Assembly (NCBI RefSeq): GCF_002101675.1
Contig: NZ_LQOY01000089.1
Location: forward strand, 1 to 57,293
Length of the DNA stretch: 57,293 bases
Direction: 5' to 3'
Source of the DNA: Mycobacterium gordonae
Lineage (GTDB): Bacteria > Actinomycetota > Actinomycetes > Mycobacteriales > Mycobacteriaceae
Made by a program: the position numbers and the translations under genes. Positions 36,540 through 45,572 of the stretch are shown one piece after another (within the stretch, counting starts at the first letter, position 1; every line of letters starts with the position of its first letter). The notes beneath the pieces are model-generated. The model searched no databases and had not been told where the DNA came from. It saw only the letters and a program-made list of their open reading frames with translations.

Positions 36540-37427
36540 CTAGGTCACCGACGCGGCATAGATCTGTTCGATGTTCGATCCGAGTTTGGCGTCGAACTCC
36601 GCTTCGGTCTGCTGCACCGTCAAGCCCTCGGTCAAGGCCCGCGAAAAGCTGGCGATGAGACCGTGATTGCGCGCCAGGATCTCGCAGCTCTCGGCGAGGC
36701 TGTAGCCACCGGACAGGGCCACCACCCGCAGTACCCGGGGATGCTCGATCAGCGGCTGGTAGAGGTTGTCCGCACTGGGCAGTGTCAGCTTGAGCATCAC
36801 CTGCGTATCCCCCGGCGCCTCATCAAGTTTCGCGCTGAGCGCCGCCAGTAACAGGTTGTCGGCGGTGGGCTTGTCGGGGCTTTTGATACTCACCTCGGGC
36901 TCGATGATCGGCATGAGTCCACGCTCGAGGATCCGGTAGGCGTAGTCGAACTGTTGGTCGACGATGGCTTGGATCCCCCGCTCGTCCGGCTCCTGGATGA
37001 ACGAGCGCATCTTGGTGCCGAAAATGCCTTTTTCGACGGCCCGGTCCAGCAAGGAGTCGAGCTTGGTCATCGGTTTCATGAGCTGGACACCGTTTTCGGC
37101 ATCGGCAAGACCCTGGTCGACTTTCACGATCGGCACCACGCGCTTCTGCTCCCACAGGAACGCCGCGGTGTCCCGGCCGTCGATGGTCCGGTCCATCGTC
37201 TGCTCGAACAAGATGGTGGCCAGGACCTGGTCACCGGAGAAGCTCGGACTCGACATGATGCGTTCGCGCATCCGGTGGATGAGGTCGAACATCTTCTCGT
37301 CGCTGTCGTAGGCATCTTCGGAAATGCCATACAGTTTCAGGGCTTTCGGACTGCTGCCGCCGCTCTGATCCAGCGCCGCGATAAAGCCCGGCCGCGACGC
37401 CATCGCGTTGCGTTGCTCCTCGTTCAC
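36540..37427 (-). CDS. fda: Class I fructose-bisphosphate aldolase
   Basis: A 295-residue Schiff-base aldolase that splits fructose-1,6-bisphosphate into glyceraldehyde-3-phosphate and dihydroxyacetone phosphate. The N-terminal FIAALDQSGGSSPKAL, the VPIVKVDQGL segment and IIEPEVSIKSPDK are characteristic, and VMLKLTLP carries the probable Schiff-base Lys. It is of the bacterial Staphylococcus type rather than the zinc class II enzyme that M. tuberculosis uses. ATG 37427 gives MNEEQRNAMASRPGF. It is not linked to other glycolytic genes here. Confidence 0.95.
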   Translation of the reverse strand: MNEEQRNAMASRPGFIAALDQSGGSSPKALKLYGISEDAYDSDEKMFDLIHRMRERIMSSPSFSGDQVLATILFEQTMDRTIDGRDTAAFLWEQKRVVPIVKVDQGLADAENGVQLMKPMTKLDSLLDRAVEKGIFGTKMRSFIQEPDERGIQAIVDQQFDYAYRILERGLMPIIEPEVSIKSPDKPTADNLLLAALSAKLDEAPGDTQVMLKLTLPSADNLYQPLIEHPRVLRVVALSGGYSLAESCEILARNHGLIASFSRALTEGLTVQQTEAEFDAKLGSNIEQIYAASVT

Positions 37428-37582
37428 TGGACTCCCTCCTGGTGACTGCCCTGCCGGCCGGGGCGAGTTCCCGGACGTTGCGCAAGAACCACTGTCAAAA
37501 CGACCATAATCTCCGCGATGACGGCCGGGCCAGGGGGCGGCTCAGAGGAAGTCGCCGACGTTTGCGCCCGGGAGGGCGAGCT

Positions 37583-38341
37583 TCAGTCCGCGAGGCTGGA
37601 CTTCATCGACGCCAGGGCGCCAGCGCTCAGGCGGGCGAGTTCGTCTGCCTCCGCGGGCTCCAGGGCGGCCCCGAAGATCTCCGCCATGCGCCGGTTGGTC
37701 GTGTCCTCGACTTCGGCGTAGCGGTCCTTCTTATCGGAGCCGTCGTCGTACGGTTCCGGCCAGGCAAACATCCTCGTGTACTCGGGACCCTTGTTGAGCA
37801 TGTGCGCTTCGACGGGGCTGATCCCGGACTGGGCGAGGACGTCGAAGTGAACGGCCGCACGCAACTCGCGCAAGACGAACATCACCTGCAGCGCCCGGGC
37901 CGGGGCGTCGTCGGCCAGCGGCATGGTGCGCCAACCCGCGTACAGCGGCAGTCCTGCACCCGGCGTCGCCGCGATGATCTTCTCTCCCAATTGGGCCAGG
38001 CGGTCCAAGCCCGCTGCAGCGGCCAGATGCTTGCGGCCGAAGTCCGCGGTTTGTCGCCAATACAACTCGGCGGCGCCGGCCGCGCCGCGCACCGCGACGC
38101 CTTCCTCCCACATCGCGCCGAGGGACTCCGGCTCGAACACGGCGAACGCGGCGCTGACCGTCTCGCCGCTGACATCGCCCAGCACGCCGCCGCGGCCGGC
38201 GACATATCCGGCCAGCGGATTCTGGTAACCGGCCGCGATGCTCTCGGCGAAAGTCTCCGGGTGCAGCATGAACACCGACACCGCCTGCTGGATGGGGTCA
38301 CCCGCGGCGCGGGCGGCTTCGGCCATGTCGGTGTTGCTCAT
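37583..38341 (-). CDS. SCO6745-like conserved actinobacterial protein
   Basis: A 252-residue, mostly helical protein. The ARALQVMFVLRELRAAVHFD and GISPVEAHMLNKGPEYTRMFAWPEP segments resemble the actinobacterial SCO6745 family, proteins of unproven function often seen near secondary-metabolism or detoxification genes. No cofactor motif is visible. It starts at ATG 38341, 50 bp from the divergent YchJ-like gene, and could share a promoter with it. The family assignment is by memory of the conserved segments and is moderate. Confidence 0.8.
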   Translation of the reverse strand: MSNTDMAEAARAAGDPIQQAVSVFMLHPETFAESIAAGYQNPLAGYVAGRGGVLGDVSGETVSAAFAVFEPESLGAMWEEGVAVRGAAGAAELYWRQTADFGRKHLAAAAGLDRLAQLGEKIIAATPGAGLPLYAGWRTMPLADDAPARALQVMFVLRELRAAVHFDVLAQSGISPVEAHMLNKGPEYTRMFAWPEPYDDGSDKKDRYAEVEDTTNRRMAEIFGAALEPAEADELARLSAGALASMKSSLAD

Positions 38342-38391
38342 CGCGATCTCCTTTTGCTGTTGCGGCGGTCTCAGCCTGAGACAATTTGCTC

Positions 38392-38793
38392 ATGGGCGTC
38401 AAGGCACCCGACGAGCAGCGGTGTCCCTGTGGGTCGGGCAGCAGCTACACCGATTGCTGCGGGCCGTTGCACGCCGGCGAACGGACCGCCGACACTGCCC
38501 TGGCGTTGATGCGGTCGCGCTTCAGTGCCTTTGCGCTCGGGGACGCCAGTTACGTTGTCGCAAGCTGGCATCCCAGCAGCCGGCCGAAGCGGTTGCACTT
38601 GGACAGCGACGTCGTGTGGCGTCGGCTGCAGATCGTCGACACCGAGGCCGGCGCCCCAGACCACACCACCGGGGTGGTCGAATTCCGCGCCCAGTACGTG
38701 CGCCACGGCGAGCGCCACATCCTGCACGAACGCAGCCGGTTCACCCGCGAGAAGGGCCGCTGGATGTATGTCGACGGCGATGTGCTGGATTGA
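38392..38793 (+). CDS. YchJ-like (UPF0225) SEC-C protein
   Basis: A 133-residue protein with an N-terminal SEC-C zinc motif (CPCGSGSSYTDCCGPL) followed by a small alpha/beta NTF2-like domain containing ALMRSRFSAFALGD and VVEFRAQYV, as in the YchJ/UPF0225 family. Zinc binding by the four Cys is expected; the function is not established. I use ATG 38392 (TTG 38386 is an alternative). It ends 18 bp before the convergent enoyl-CoA hydratase stop. Confidence 0.92.
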   Translation: MGVKAPDEQRCPCGSGSSYTDCCGPLHAGERTADTALALMRSRFSAFALGDASYVVASWHPSSRPKRLHLDSDVVWRRLQIVDTEAGAPDHTTGVVEFRAQYVRHGERHILHERSRFTREKGRWMYVDGDVLD

Positions 38794-38811
38794 TGGTTCC
38801 GGGGCGGCCGG

Positions 38812-39561
38812 TCACCGCCCCTGAAACGAGGGGGATCGCTTCTGGAAGCGGGCCACCTGCGCCTCGACGGCGTCCTGACTCTTCCACGCCGCCTCGAACA
38901 TTTCCTGATGGACCGGCCTTTCGGTGTCCCAGGCGCCGTCGTCGTTGAGCACCCTCTTCGCGTGTTGCACCGACAGCGGTGCCAGGCCCGCGATCTCCCG
39001 CGCCCATTGCTGCGCGTCTTCGAGAGTGCCGATGCGGTTGGCCATTCCGCACAACAGCGCCTCGTCGGCGGGCAGTTTCTGGGCCGCCATCAGCATGGCG
39101 CGGGCCCGGCCGTAACCCACCAGGGAGGTGAGTCGCCGGACCGTCCATGTGTCTGCGGCCAGCCCGTACTTGGCCACGGGCAGTTGGAAATATGCGTTGG
39201 GATCGACCACCCGCAGGTCGCAGATGATGGCCAGTTGCACGCCGGCCCCGATGACGGGTCCGTTGATCGCGGCAACCACGGGCACCGGTGTGTGATCGAT
39301 CGCCGCGTTGAGCGCTATGGCCTTGTCCATCAATTCGTCGATCAGGTTTTCGGCGGACGCCGCCGCCGCCCCTGACAGGTCCATACCGGAACAGAAGACG
39401 CTACCCTCGCCGGTCAGGACGATGGCCTTCACACCGTCGGTGGCAGCGCCCTCGAATGTCGACCGGAGTTCATCGATCACCTCGGCGTTCAGCGCGTTGC
39501 GCCGTTCGGGGCGCTGAATCCGAACCGTCAGCACGTCGGCGTCCCGCGAGAGTCCGATCAT
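38812..39561 (-). CDS. echA6: Enoyl-CoA hydratase/isomerase-family protein, EchA6-like
   Basis: A 249-residue crotonase-fold protein strongly resembling M. tuberculosis EchA6: [61 protein letters not shown] and a C-terminal FQGR. Both catalytic glutamates of canonical hydratases are missing: Gln in GAGVQLA and Ala/Lys in LPVAKYG. EchA6 is reported to bind long acyl-CoA without hydratase activity and to shuttle it to FAS-II for mycolic acid synthesis; a similar role is expected here. The neighbours differ from the M. tuberculosis locus as I recall it, so this may be a paralogue. The oxyanion-hole Gly-rich segment is retained. Confidence 0.88.
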   Translation of the reverse strand: MIGLSRDADVLTVRIQRPERRNALNAEVIDELRSTFEGAATDGVKAIVLTGEGSVFCSGMDLSGAAAASAENLIDELMDKAIALNAAIDHTPVPVVAAINGPVIGAGVQLAIICDLRVVDPNAYFQLPVAKYGLAADTWTVRRLTSLVGYGRARAMLMAAQKLPADEALLCGMANRIGTLEDAQQWAREIAGLAPLSVQHAKRVLNDDGAWDTERPVHQEMFEAAWKSQDAVEAQVARFQKRSPSFQGR

Positions 39562-39650
39562 GCCGCGACCTCCCCGCCCTCAGCGTGCAGGCATCGATGC
39601 AACACCACTTCTCCTTTGCTCGTCTCTTCTTCTCAAACAGGCTGTGACGG

Positions 39651-41105
39651 CTACAAATTGAGGCCGGAGAACATGGTACGAGCCGGATCGTATTTCTGGC
39701 GAACGGAGCTCAGCCGGGCAAGGTTGGTGCCGAAGTAACGTGCCGGCGGCTGGTTGGCCTCCAAATAGTTCACATATCCGCCCACCGAATACTGTTGCAC
39801 CGCTTGGTGTGCTGTGGCCAGCCAGCTGGTTGCGGCCTGCGGTGATCCGGCGGTTTCGACGTACCACTGCACCAGCGCGGACTGCCGCCGCCACGGAAAC
39901 GCCGTGGCGCCCGGAGCCACGGTGGCCATGGCACCGTCCAGCGCGTGCATGATGGCCAGCATGCGCCCGGCGTTACGGGGGAATGCGTCGACCGCGGCGG
40001 CAATCCCCTGGGCAGCAGCCGGGGTGATCGTCGTGAATACGTCGGATCCGCCGACATATCCGAGAGGCGCCGGGTTGAGATTGTTCACGGCCAGGTACCG
40101 CACCAGGTCCAGGTAGTTGAAGGTGTGGTTCTCGGTGCTGGTGGGTTGGGCTCCGACCGCTGAGATGATCGCCGCCGCAACGCTGTTGCCCGATCCCGCC
40201 GGGCACGTCGCCAGGATCCGGCAGTGGGTGCCCGTCGCGTCGGTGGTGCTGTCGGCGAGCGCCCAGCTGTTTCGGTCGGCGGTGCGCAACCAGTTCTGCC
40301 AGCCGACGAGGACCTGGGCAAATGCCTGGGGCGCGAAGGTGAGGTTCACCGCGTCGACGTCCTGGGTGGGGAAGGTGGCGAAGGTCAACGAGGTGGTCAC
40401 CCCGAAATTGCCCCCGCCGCCGCCACGCAACGCCCAGAACAGGTCGGGGTTGCTCGAGGCAGATGCCGTGACGCTCTGGCCGCCGGGCAATACCACCGAG
40501 GCGGAGGTCAATTGGTCACACAGCAGCCCCGCATGCCGAGATTGGGCACCTAACCCGCCGCCCAGGGCGTGCCCTGCGGCACCGACCGTCGGACAGGTGC
40601 CGGTCGGGATGCCGCGGCCGACCGCGGCCAGGGCTTGGTGCATTTCGTACAACCCGGTTGCGGGCGTCACCGTGACCTGTCCGGTGGCGGCGTCGAAGCT
40701 GACATCGCCCGGGAGTTGGCGCAGGTCGAGCACCATTGTGCCGTTGGCCGTCGAGGCGCCGGTGTAGGAGTGACCACCACTGCGCGGGGCGACCTTGAGC
40801 TTGTTGGCGGTGGCGAACGCCATCGCCTTCTGCACGTCGGCGGCAGACTTCGGCGCGACGACGGCGGCCGGCGTGGAATCGCTGTAATTGGTGTTGAACA
40901 CCTGCTTGGCCGCACCGAACTGGGCACTGCCGGGTTGAATGACCTGCCCCCCGATCGCGGTGGACAGACCGTCCCAGCCGGAGACGGCAGGGTCGGCGGC
41001 GGCTCGTCCCGTCCCGAACACCACGCCGGCAGCGAACGCCCCGGCGGCACCGCGCAGAAAAGTCTGACGCGAGATCTGTGCCGGGTGTTCCGTCATATCG
41101 GGCAT
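39651..41105 (-). CDS. Secreted FAD-linked oxidoreductase (BBE/PCMH type)
   Basis: A 484-residue exported flavoprotein. A Tat-like leader (SRQTFLRGAAGAFAAGVV, Ala-rich to about residue 35) is followed by the FAD-binding PCMH domain with APRSGGHSYTG, whose His is the usual covalent FAD site, and GTCPTVGAAGHALGGGLG, whose Cys could be a second covalent link. A BBE domain at the C-terminus ends in YFGTNLARLSSVRQKYDP. Such enzymes oxidise alcohols or sugars and transfer electrons to oxygen. The leader has Arg-Gln rather than twin Arg. The start is ATG 41105 or 41096. It is divergent from a TetR gene that may control it. Confidence 0.9.
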   Translation of the reverse strand: MPDMTEHPAQISRQTFLRGAAGAFAAGVVFGTGRAAADPAVSGWDGLSTAIGGQVIQPGSAQFGAAKQVFNTNYSDSTPAAVVAPKSAADVQKAMAFATANKLKVAPRSGGHSYTGASTANGTMVLDLRQLPGDVSFDAATGQVTVTPATGLYEMHQALAAVGRGIPTGTCPTVGAAGHALGGGLGAQSRHAGLLCDQLTSASVVLPGGQSVTASASSNPDLFWALRGGGGGNFGVTTSLTFATFPTQDVDAVNLTFAPQAFAQVLVGWQNWLRTADRNSWALADSTTDATGTHCRILATCPAGSGNSVAAAIISAVGAQPTSTENHTFNYLDLVRYLAVNNLNPAPLGYVGGSDVFTTITPAAAQGIAAAVDAFPRNAGRMLAIMHALDGAMATVAPGATAFPWRRQSALVQWYVETAGSPQAATSWLATAHQAVQQYSVGGYVNYLEANQPPARYFGTNLARLSSVRQKYDPARTMFSGLNL

Positions 41106-41168
41106 CTTTGCCCGCTTGAAGATGCGGGCTACGGTGACGCGTCGCGGCACAACCGAACCGTGGCCGAA

Positions 41169-41230
41169 CCTTTACCGGCACTGTGACATTGCTTTCATGT
41201 CCTTTACGGTAGTCGCCAAAGTTTGCTTTG
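41169..41230. promoter_or_regulatory. Candidate operator region between flavoprotein and TetR genes
   Basis: Three small symmetries lie in this 125-bp divergent gap: GACAT (41185-41189) with ATGTC (41197-41201), direct CCTTTAC repeats at 41169-41175 and 41201-41207, and CAAAG-TTTG-CTTTG at 41217-41230 right before the regulator ATG. Each is short; together they suggest regulator binding but none is conclusive. Confidence 0.4.
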
Positions 41231-41851
41231 ATGTCCCTTGCTATGGACACCAAGAGTTCTGATTACGTCGTCAAGAAGCGCGGTTACGAGATGCGTGCCC
41301 GCAAGGACGCGGCGGACGCGACGCACGAAGCGATCCTGCAGGCAACGATCGATTGCTTTGTCACCGAACAATCGGTGGCGATCACGTTGAACACCATCGC
41401 CGAACGGGCGGGCGTCACTGTCAAGACGGTGATGCGTCATTTCGGGAGCCGGGAATCGGTGATCGCGTCGGCGTGGGCCCGGGTCCACGAGGACATACTC
41501 ATCGAGCGAGTGCCGCCGCGCGAAGACCCGGATCGGGCTTTGGAAGTCCTGCTCGAGCACTATGAGCGTCGCGGGGACATGGTGCTGGGTGTGCTGCGTG
41601 AGGAGGATTTCGATCCTCGGGCGCGGCTGATGTGTGACAGAGGACGAGTCGAGCATCGCAAGTGGGTCACCGAAGTGTTCAGCGGCCAACTACCCGATGA
41701 CGCCGCCGAGCGGGCCCGTCTTGTCGATGCCCTGGTGGTGGCAACCGACCTCTATACGTGGAAGTTGCTGCGGCGCGACCGGAAGCTGACCACCGAGGAG
41801 GTGAGAAACCGCATGCAGTTCATGACCAATGCGATTCTCGCGGCGATCTGA
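41231..41851 (+). CDS. TetR-family transcriptional regulator
   Basis: A 206-residue regulator with a clear TetR DNA-binding domain: HEAILQATIDCF, TLNTIAERAGVTVKTVMRHFG and SRESVIASAW. The C-terminal domain is helical. The start is ATG 41231 (or 41243). It is divergent from the exported flavoprotein gene, and 113 nt separate its stop from the UGSC-family gene. Local regulation of the flavoprotein, and perhaps of the downstream genes, is likely; the ligand is unknown. Confidence 0.92.
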   Translation: MSLAMDTKSSDYVVKKRGYEMRARKDAADATHEAILQATIDCFVTEQSVAITLNTIAERAGVTVKTVMRHFGSRESVIASAWARVHEDILIERVPPREDPDRALEVLLEHYERRGDMVLGVLREEDFDPRARLMCDRGRVEHRKWVTEVFSGQLPDDAAERARLVDALVVATDLYTWKLLRRDRKLTTEEVRNRMQFMTNAILAAI

Positions 41852-41964
41852 CCATGCGCGTCGACAAATCCCCGTTGCGGCAACAGAATACGGCGCACCT
41901 CATCGCACTGAGGCTGTGGCCGGCTCATCGCGAATCCCCGCAGCTCGTTGAGAAGGAGCAACTT

Positions 41965-42537
41965 GTGCAAGAAACAGACGCTACCTGCGATGTGGTCAAG
42001 GTGCCGCTGATTTCGACGGCCCCTCGTCCGTCCAGCTCCGACAGCCTCCGACTGGGCGTGCTTTGCAACACCAAGTGGAACGCCGCCAAGCTGCTACTCC
42101 TCACCGTGCGCCAATTGGTCGACCACGGGCTGAGACTCGAATCGGTCAACTATTACGACAAAGCACACTTCTACTGCAACGCCGACGCCGAGTCGATCGC
42201 GGAGATCGCCTCCGACAATGACATCGCGATCACCGCGATCGGTGACTGTGCCTGGAGTTTCTCGGCCTGCATCAACGACGCGCTACACCTTGAGCGTGCG
42301 GGAATCCCGACCGTCGTGTTCGTCACATCGGAATTCGAGATCGAGGCGCTGTTGCAACGCGAGTTGGCCGGCATGCCGGGACTGACGCCCGGGGTCGCCG
42401 AGCATCCAATCAGCAGCCTGACCACAGAACAGCTGCAACGTTGTGCCGCGAAAATGGCGTCACAGGCTCGTCGCATCTGGTTCGGTGCTGACGGCGCTTT
42501 GGAGACAGCGATGTTCGACGCCGGTGCCAGTCGGTGA
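41965..42537 (+). CDS. UGSC-family protein
   Basis: A 190-residue protein resembling the UGSC family, named for a Sec/Cys-containing redox-like motif in a loop before a conserved helix. Here the region reads AIGDCAWSFSACINDALHLE, followed by RAGIPTVVFVTSEFE. The first Cys is kept in the place of Sec/Cys, but the second Cys of the usual C-G-S-C is replaced by Ser (C-A-W-S). I chose GTG 41965 because AAGGAG sits 6 nt upstream; ATG 41854 would extend it by 37 poorly conserved residues. The reaction of the family is not established. It is followed by a glycosyltransferase gene. Confidence 0.72.
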   Translation: MQETDATCDVVKVPLISTAPRPSSSDSLRLGVLCNTKWNAAKLLLLTVRQLVDHGLRLESVNYYDKAHFYCNADAESIAEIASDNDIAITAIGDCAWSFSACINDALHLERAGIPTVVFVTSEFEIEALLQRELAGMPGLTPGVAEHPISSLTTEQLQRCAAKMASQARRIWFGADGALETAMFDAGASR

Positions 42538-42649
42538 ACGATGTTGCCAAGTGACTTCGTCAGCCATCGCCCTAGGAATCAACTCTTCGCTGGACCCCTT
42601 TCGCGGCGCTTGCGAAAACAGCGGCTCCGTGCCGCGCCGCGTGCTAATC

Positions 42650-43801
42650 ATGACCAATGCTGTTGCCGCCGAGCCCGACACGGAACCCGAAGCAGCCATG
42701 CTGAAGGTCTTGTTCGTCACCGTCGACGGTGGCGGCAACATTCCGCCACAGCTGGCGGTGGCCCGGGTGCTGCAATCCCGCGGCGCGCGGATCCACTTCC
42801 TCGGTCACCCGGGCATCAGCGATCGAGTCGATGCTGCGGGATTCTCCTTCGAATCATTGGTCAGCGGAGGCGATTTCGAACCCACCCGGCAACGGTCCCT
42901 GCTTCGCATGACCGCGGATGTCGCCAAAGTGGCGATCGATCGACGGATCGGTGCCGAAGTCGTAGCCGCAGCACACCGCTATGGTGCCGACGTGGTTGTC
43001 ATCGACATGCTGCTGACGGCCACCATCGACGAAGTAGTCGCCGCTCACGTTGCGACTGTCGTCTTTGTGCACTGCTTCTACCGGCAAGTACAGAACAAAG
43101 CGGCTGGGCCGGTCGGCTGGCTGATGCGCGCCCGCGGCGTCGCGCCGCTGGGTGCGGAGCGCAGTGGTGCGCTGCACATAGTCACCGCCCGTCGCGATCT
43201 CGATCCGATCCACGGCGCACCACCGGTACATCATGTCGGGGTCGTGTGGCAGGGCGTTCCCACCGCATCGGTGGTCATGCCGGTGCCCCGAATTCTCGTG
43301 AGCCTGAGCACTTTGGGGTTCGCCGGACAGCGGAGCATGTTACAGCGCATCCTCGATGCCCTTGCACCATTGCCGGTCCGGGCGACGGTGACGGTGGGGC
43401 CCGCGATCGACGCGTCTGGTGTACGGATACCGGCCAACGCGTCTCTGCACGACTGGCTCGACCATGACCAGGTGCTGGCCACCGCGTCTGCGGTAGTCGG
43501 TCACGGTGGACACAGCACCACCATGCGGGCGCTGAGTTTCGGTGTCCCCGTGGTGGTTCTGCCGGCCAACCCGCTGATAGACCAGAAGCTGGTGGGCGCT
43601 GCACTCCAGCAGATGGGCGCCGGGATCCTGCTGAACAAACACGCGAGAGCACACCGCATCCGGGCGGCGATACGCGCAGTCTTGCAGGATCCGGGCTATC
43701 GCGACGCCGCTGGTCGCCTCGGACAGCAGATTCGCCAACGCGACGGTGCCCTGACGGCTGCGGACGCTATCAGTCAGTACGCCATGGCGTCGATGTCGTG
43801 A
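42650..43801 (+). CDS. Family 1 (UGT-like) glycosyltransferase
   Basis: A 383-residue GT-B-fold glycosyltransferase of the UGT/macrolide-glycosyltransferase kind. The N-terminal domain begins LKVLFVTVDGGGNIPP, and the C-terminal donor-binding motif is VVGHGGHSTTMRALSFGVPV followed by PLIDQKLVGAALQQMG. It should transfer a sugar from a nucleotide sugar to a small lipophilic acceptor. ATG 42650 is preferred; ATG 42701 is possible. It follows the UGSC gene and overlaps the 3' end of a convergent P450 gene by 28 bp. The acceptor could be a P450-hydroxylated compound, but that is inference. Confidence 0.92.
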   Translation: MTNAVAAEPDTEPEAAMLKVLFVTVDGGGNIPPQLAVARVLQSRGARIHFLGHPGISDRVDAAGFSFESLVSGGDFEPTRQRSLLRMTADVAKVAIDRRIGAEVVAAAHRYGADVVVIDMLLTATIDEVVAAHVATVVFVHCFYRQVQNKAAGPVGWLMRARGVAPLGAERSGALHIVTARRDLDPIHGAPPVHHVGVVWQGVPTASVVMPVPRILVSLSTLGFAGQRSMLQRILDALAPLPVRATVTVGPAIDASGVRIPANASLHDWLDHDQVLATASAVVGHGGHSTTMRALSFGVPVVVLPANPLIDQKLVGAALQQMGAGILLNKHARAHRIRAAIRAVLQDPGYRDAAGRLGQQIRQRDGALTAADAISQYAMASMS

Positions 43802-45114
43802 CGGGCACGGCGGAACACAACGGCGCGTCCGCCGCGCCATGGCGCGTTGGTCACACCTCGGGAGCGGCTCCATTCCCCGGCGGCGTCCGTAGTCCGCAAA
43901 TCGAAGTGCCGCAACAGCGTTCGCAGCACCACAATCATCTCCATGTTGGCGAAGGCCGCACCCACGCATCGATGTGTGCCCGCGCCGAAAGGCACCCACA
44001 CGGACATGTCGGGTGGATTGTCCACGAAGCGGTCGGGGTTGAATTCGTCTGCGTCGGGAAAGTTGCGATCCGAACTGTGACAGAGCACCATACTCACCGC
44101 AACGAGCTGGTTCTCCGGAATTACCCACTCGCCCAACCGTACCCGCGCCCGGGTGACCCTCAACAGACCCTGGATCACCGGGTGTGTACGCTGCACTTCC
44201 CACACGGTGGCCTGCAGTAGCCGGGTTTGGCCGCGATCGGCCTCGGCGGTCAGCCGGGCCAGCAACTGCGGGTGGCGTCGCAATCGCTCGACTGCCCAAG
44301 CCAGTGTGGCACTGGTGGTCTCGTGACCGGCGGCCAGCAATGTGAAGAGCTCATCAGCAATATGGTCGTCGGTCAACGATCCGCCCTCTTCATAGCGGGC
44401 CGCCAGCAGAAGCGACAGCACATCACTACGTTCATGGAAGTTCGGGTCGTTGCGCGCCTTGGCAATCAGCTGAGCGATGACCTCGTCGTAGCGGCGGCGC
44501 TGACGCGTGAAGCGCCCCCCAGGGCTCCAGCGACCGAAATCACGGCGCGCCCACTGCGGCAGTAAGGCCAGCCGTGACCCGTCGGCCACCATTGCGGGCA
44601 ACGACTGGCGCAGCCTCTCGAATTCGGCCCCCTCAGCGCCGAACACGGTACGCAGGATGGCATTCAGAGTTATTCGGGTCATCGACGGCAGAGTGGCGAA
44701 AGGCTGTCCTGGCACCCAGCCAGCCGTCTCGCGCAGCACCTCTTCCTCGACGACCGCCTCGTAGGCGGCCATGCGTTTTCCATGGAAGACCGGCAACAGC
44801 AACCTTCGACGTTGCCGGAGCTCAGCACCGTGCAGACTCACCGTCGAGCCCGGACCGAACACCGAACCCACGTGGGAGGCCGGCCTGATCAGGTCGTCCT
44901 TGGTACTCAACACCTCTCTGACCATCGCCGGGTTGCCGAACACGCTCACCTGACCCACGACCGGTAGCCGCACCGTGAACGCGTCGCCGTAACGGCGGCC
45001 CAGCGCCCTGACGGCAGCCCGGCGAGCGGTAAGGAACGCCACCGCAACCATCAAGCCTGGTATCGGCACCACAGGTGGCCGCAGCACGGGTTCCGTCGTC
45101 GGTCGCGCAGCCAT
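43774..45114 (-). CDS. Cytochrome P450, CYP138/CYP135-like
   Basis: A 446-residue P450 with I-helix AGHETTSATLAW, ExxR (EVQR), PERF-like FNPDRF and the heme Cys loop FGAGTHRCVGAAFAN. Segments such as LPVFHGKRM, LRETAGW and FATLPSMTRITLNAILR are very close to those of the mycobacterial CYP138 and CYP135 families as I remember them. It should hydroxylate a small hydrophobic molecule using ferredoxin electrons; no ferredoxin gene is adjacent. ATG 45114 overlaps the stop of the upstream membrane-protein gene by 1 nt (TGATG). It is the third gene of an operon with a GNAT-like and a membrane protein, and is convergent with the glycosyltransferase. Confidence 0.94.
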   Translation of the reverse strand: MAARPTTEPVLRPPVVPIPGLMVAVAFLTARRAAVRALGRRYGDAFTVRLPVVGQVSVFGNPAMVREVLSTKDDLIRPASHVGSVFGPGSTVSLHGAELRQRRRLLLPVFHGKRMAAYEAVVEEEVLRETAGWVPGQPFATLPSMTRITLNAILRTVFGAEGAEFERLRQSLPAMVADGSRLALLPQWARRDFGRWSPGGRFTRQRRRYDEVIAQLIAKARNDPNFHERSDVLSLLLAARYEEGGSLTDDHIADELFTLLAAGHETTSATLAWAVERLRRHPQLLARLTAEADRGQTRLLQATVWEVQRTHPVIQGLLRVTRARVRLGEWVIPENQLVAVSMVLCHSSDRNFPDADEFNPDRFVDNPPDMSVWVPFGAGTHRCVGAAFANMEMIVVLRTLLRHFDLRTTDAAGEWSRSRGVTNAPWRGGRAVVFRRARHDIDAMAY

Positions 45115-45572
45115 CAGCCGCCTTCCTGATGTGAATTTCGGCCATCGGATGCCGCTTGGGTAGCACACCGCAACGCGTCTTTGAGCAAGGTGCGCGCGTA
45201 GGCGAAGCAACCCGCGGCGCCGACAATGACGGACGGTGCGATGGCGATTGCGATATGCGGGGTGCCGGCCAGCGCGTTGCCCAGCACCAGCCACATGGTG
45301 GCCAGCGCCGTCGTTACCAGCGGGGCCAGCCAGAAGCCATGATGTGGGTTGGCCGGCTGTCTGAATATGCGTTCCAGCACCACCGTCAGCACCAGGGTGG
45401 TCGCCACACTGAGCATGAATTGAGTCAACCCGGCGTGCAACGCAATTCGGAGTCCGAAGCGGTGATGAGCCACCCCTGACCAGCCCCCGTACAGCGCGCC
45501 GGTTCCCATGGCGACCAGGACCGGCCGTCGTGCGCGTCGTGATAACGACGGGTAGGTGGGCATGGTGCTCAT
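45114..45572 (-). CDS. Multi-spanning membrane protein of unknown function
   Basis: A 152-residue protein with about four membrane segments: VLVAMGTGALYGG, a second near residues 45-65 (ending VVLERIF), LVTTALATMWLVLGNALAG, and IAIAPSVIVGAAGCFAYA. A Ser/Lys/Gln-rich polar tail follows. No family is recognised. ATG 45572 overlaps the stop of the preceding gene by 4 nt (ATGA), and its own stop overlaps the P450 start. The tight packing suggests it works with the P450 or carries its substrate. Confidence 0.78.
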   Translation of the reverse strand: MSTMPTYPSLSRRARRPVLVAMGTGALYGGWSGVAHHRFGLRIALHAGLTQFMLSVATTLVLTVVLERIFRQPANPHHGFWLAPLVTTALATMWLVLGNALAGTPHIAIAIAPSVIVGAAGCFAYARTLLKDALRCATQAASDGRNSHQEGG

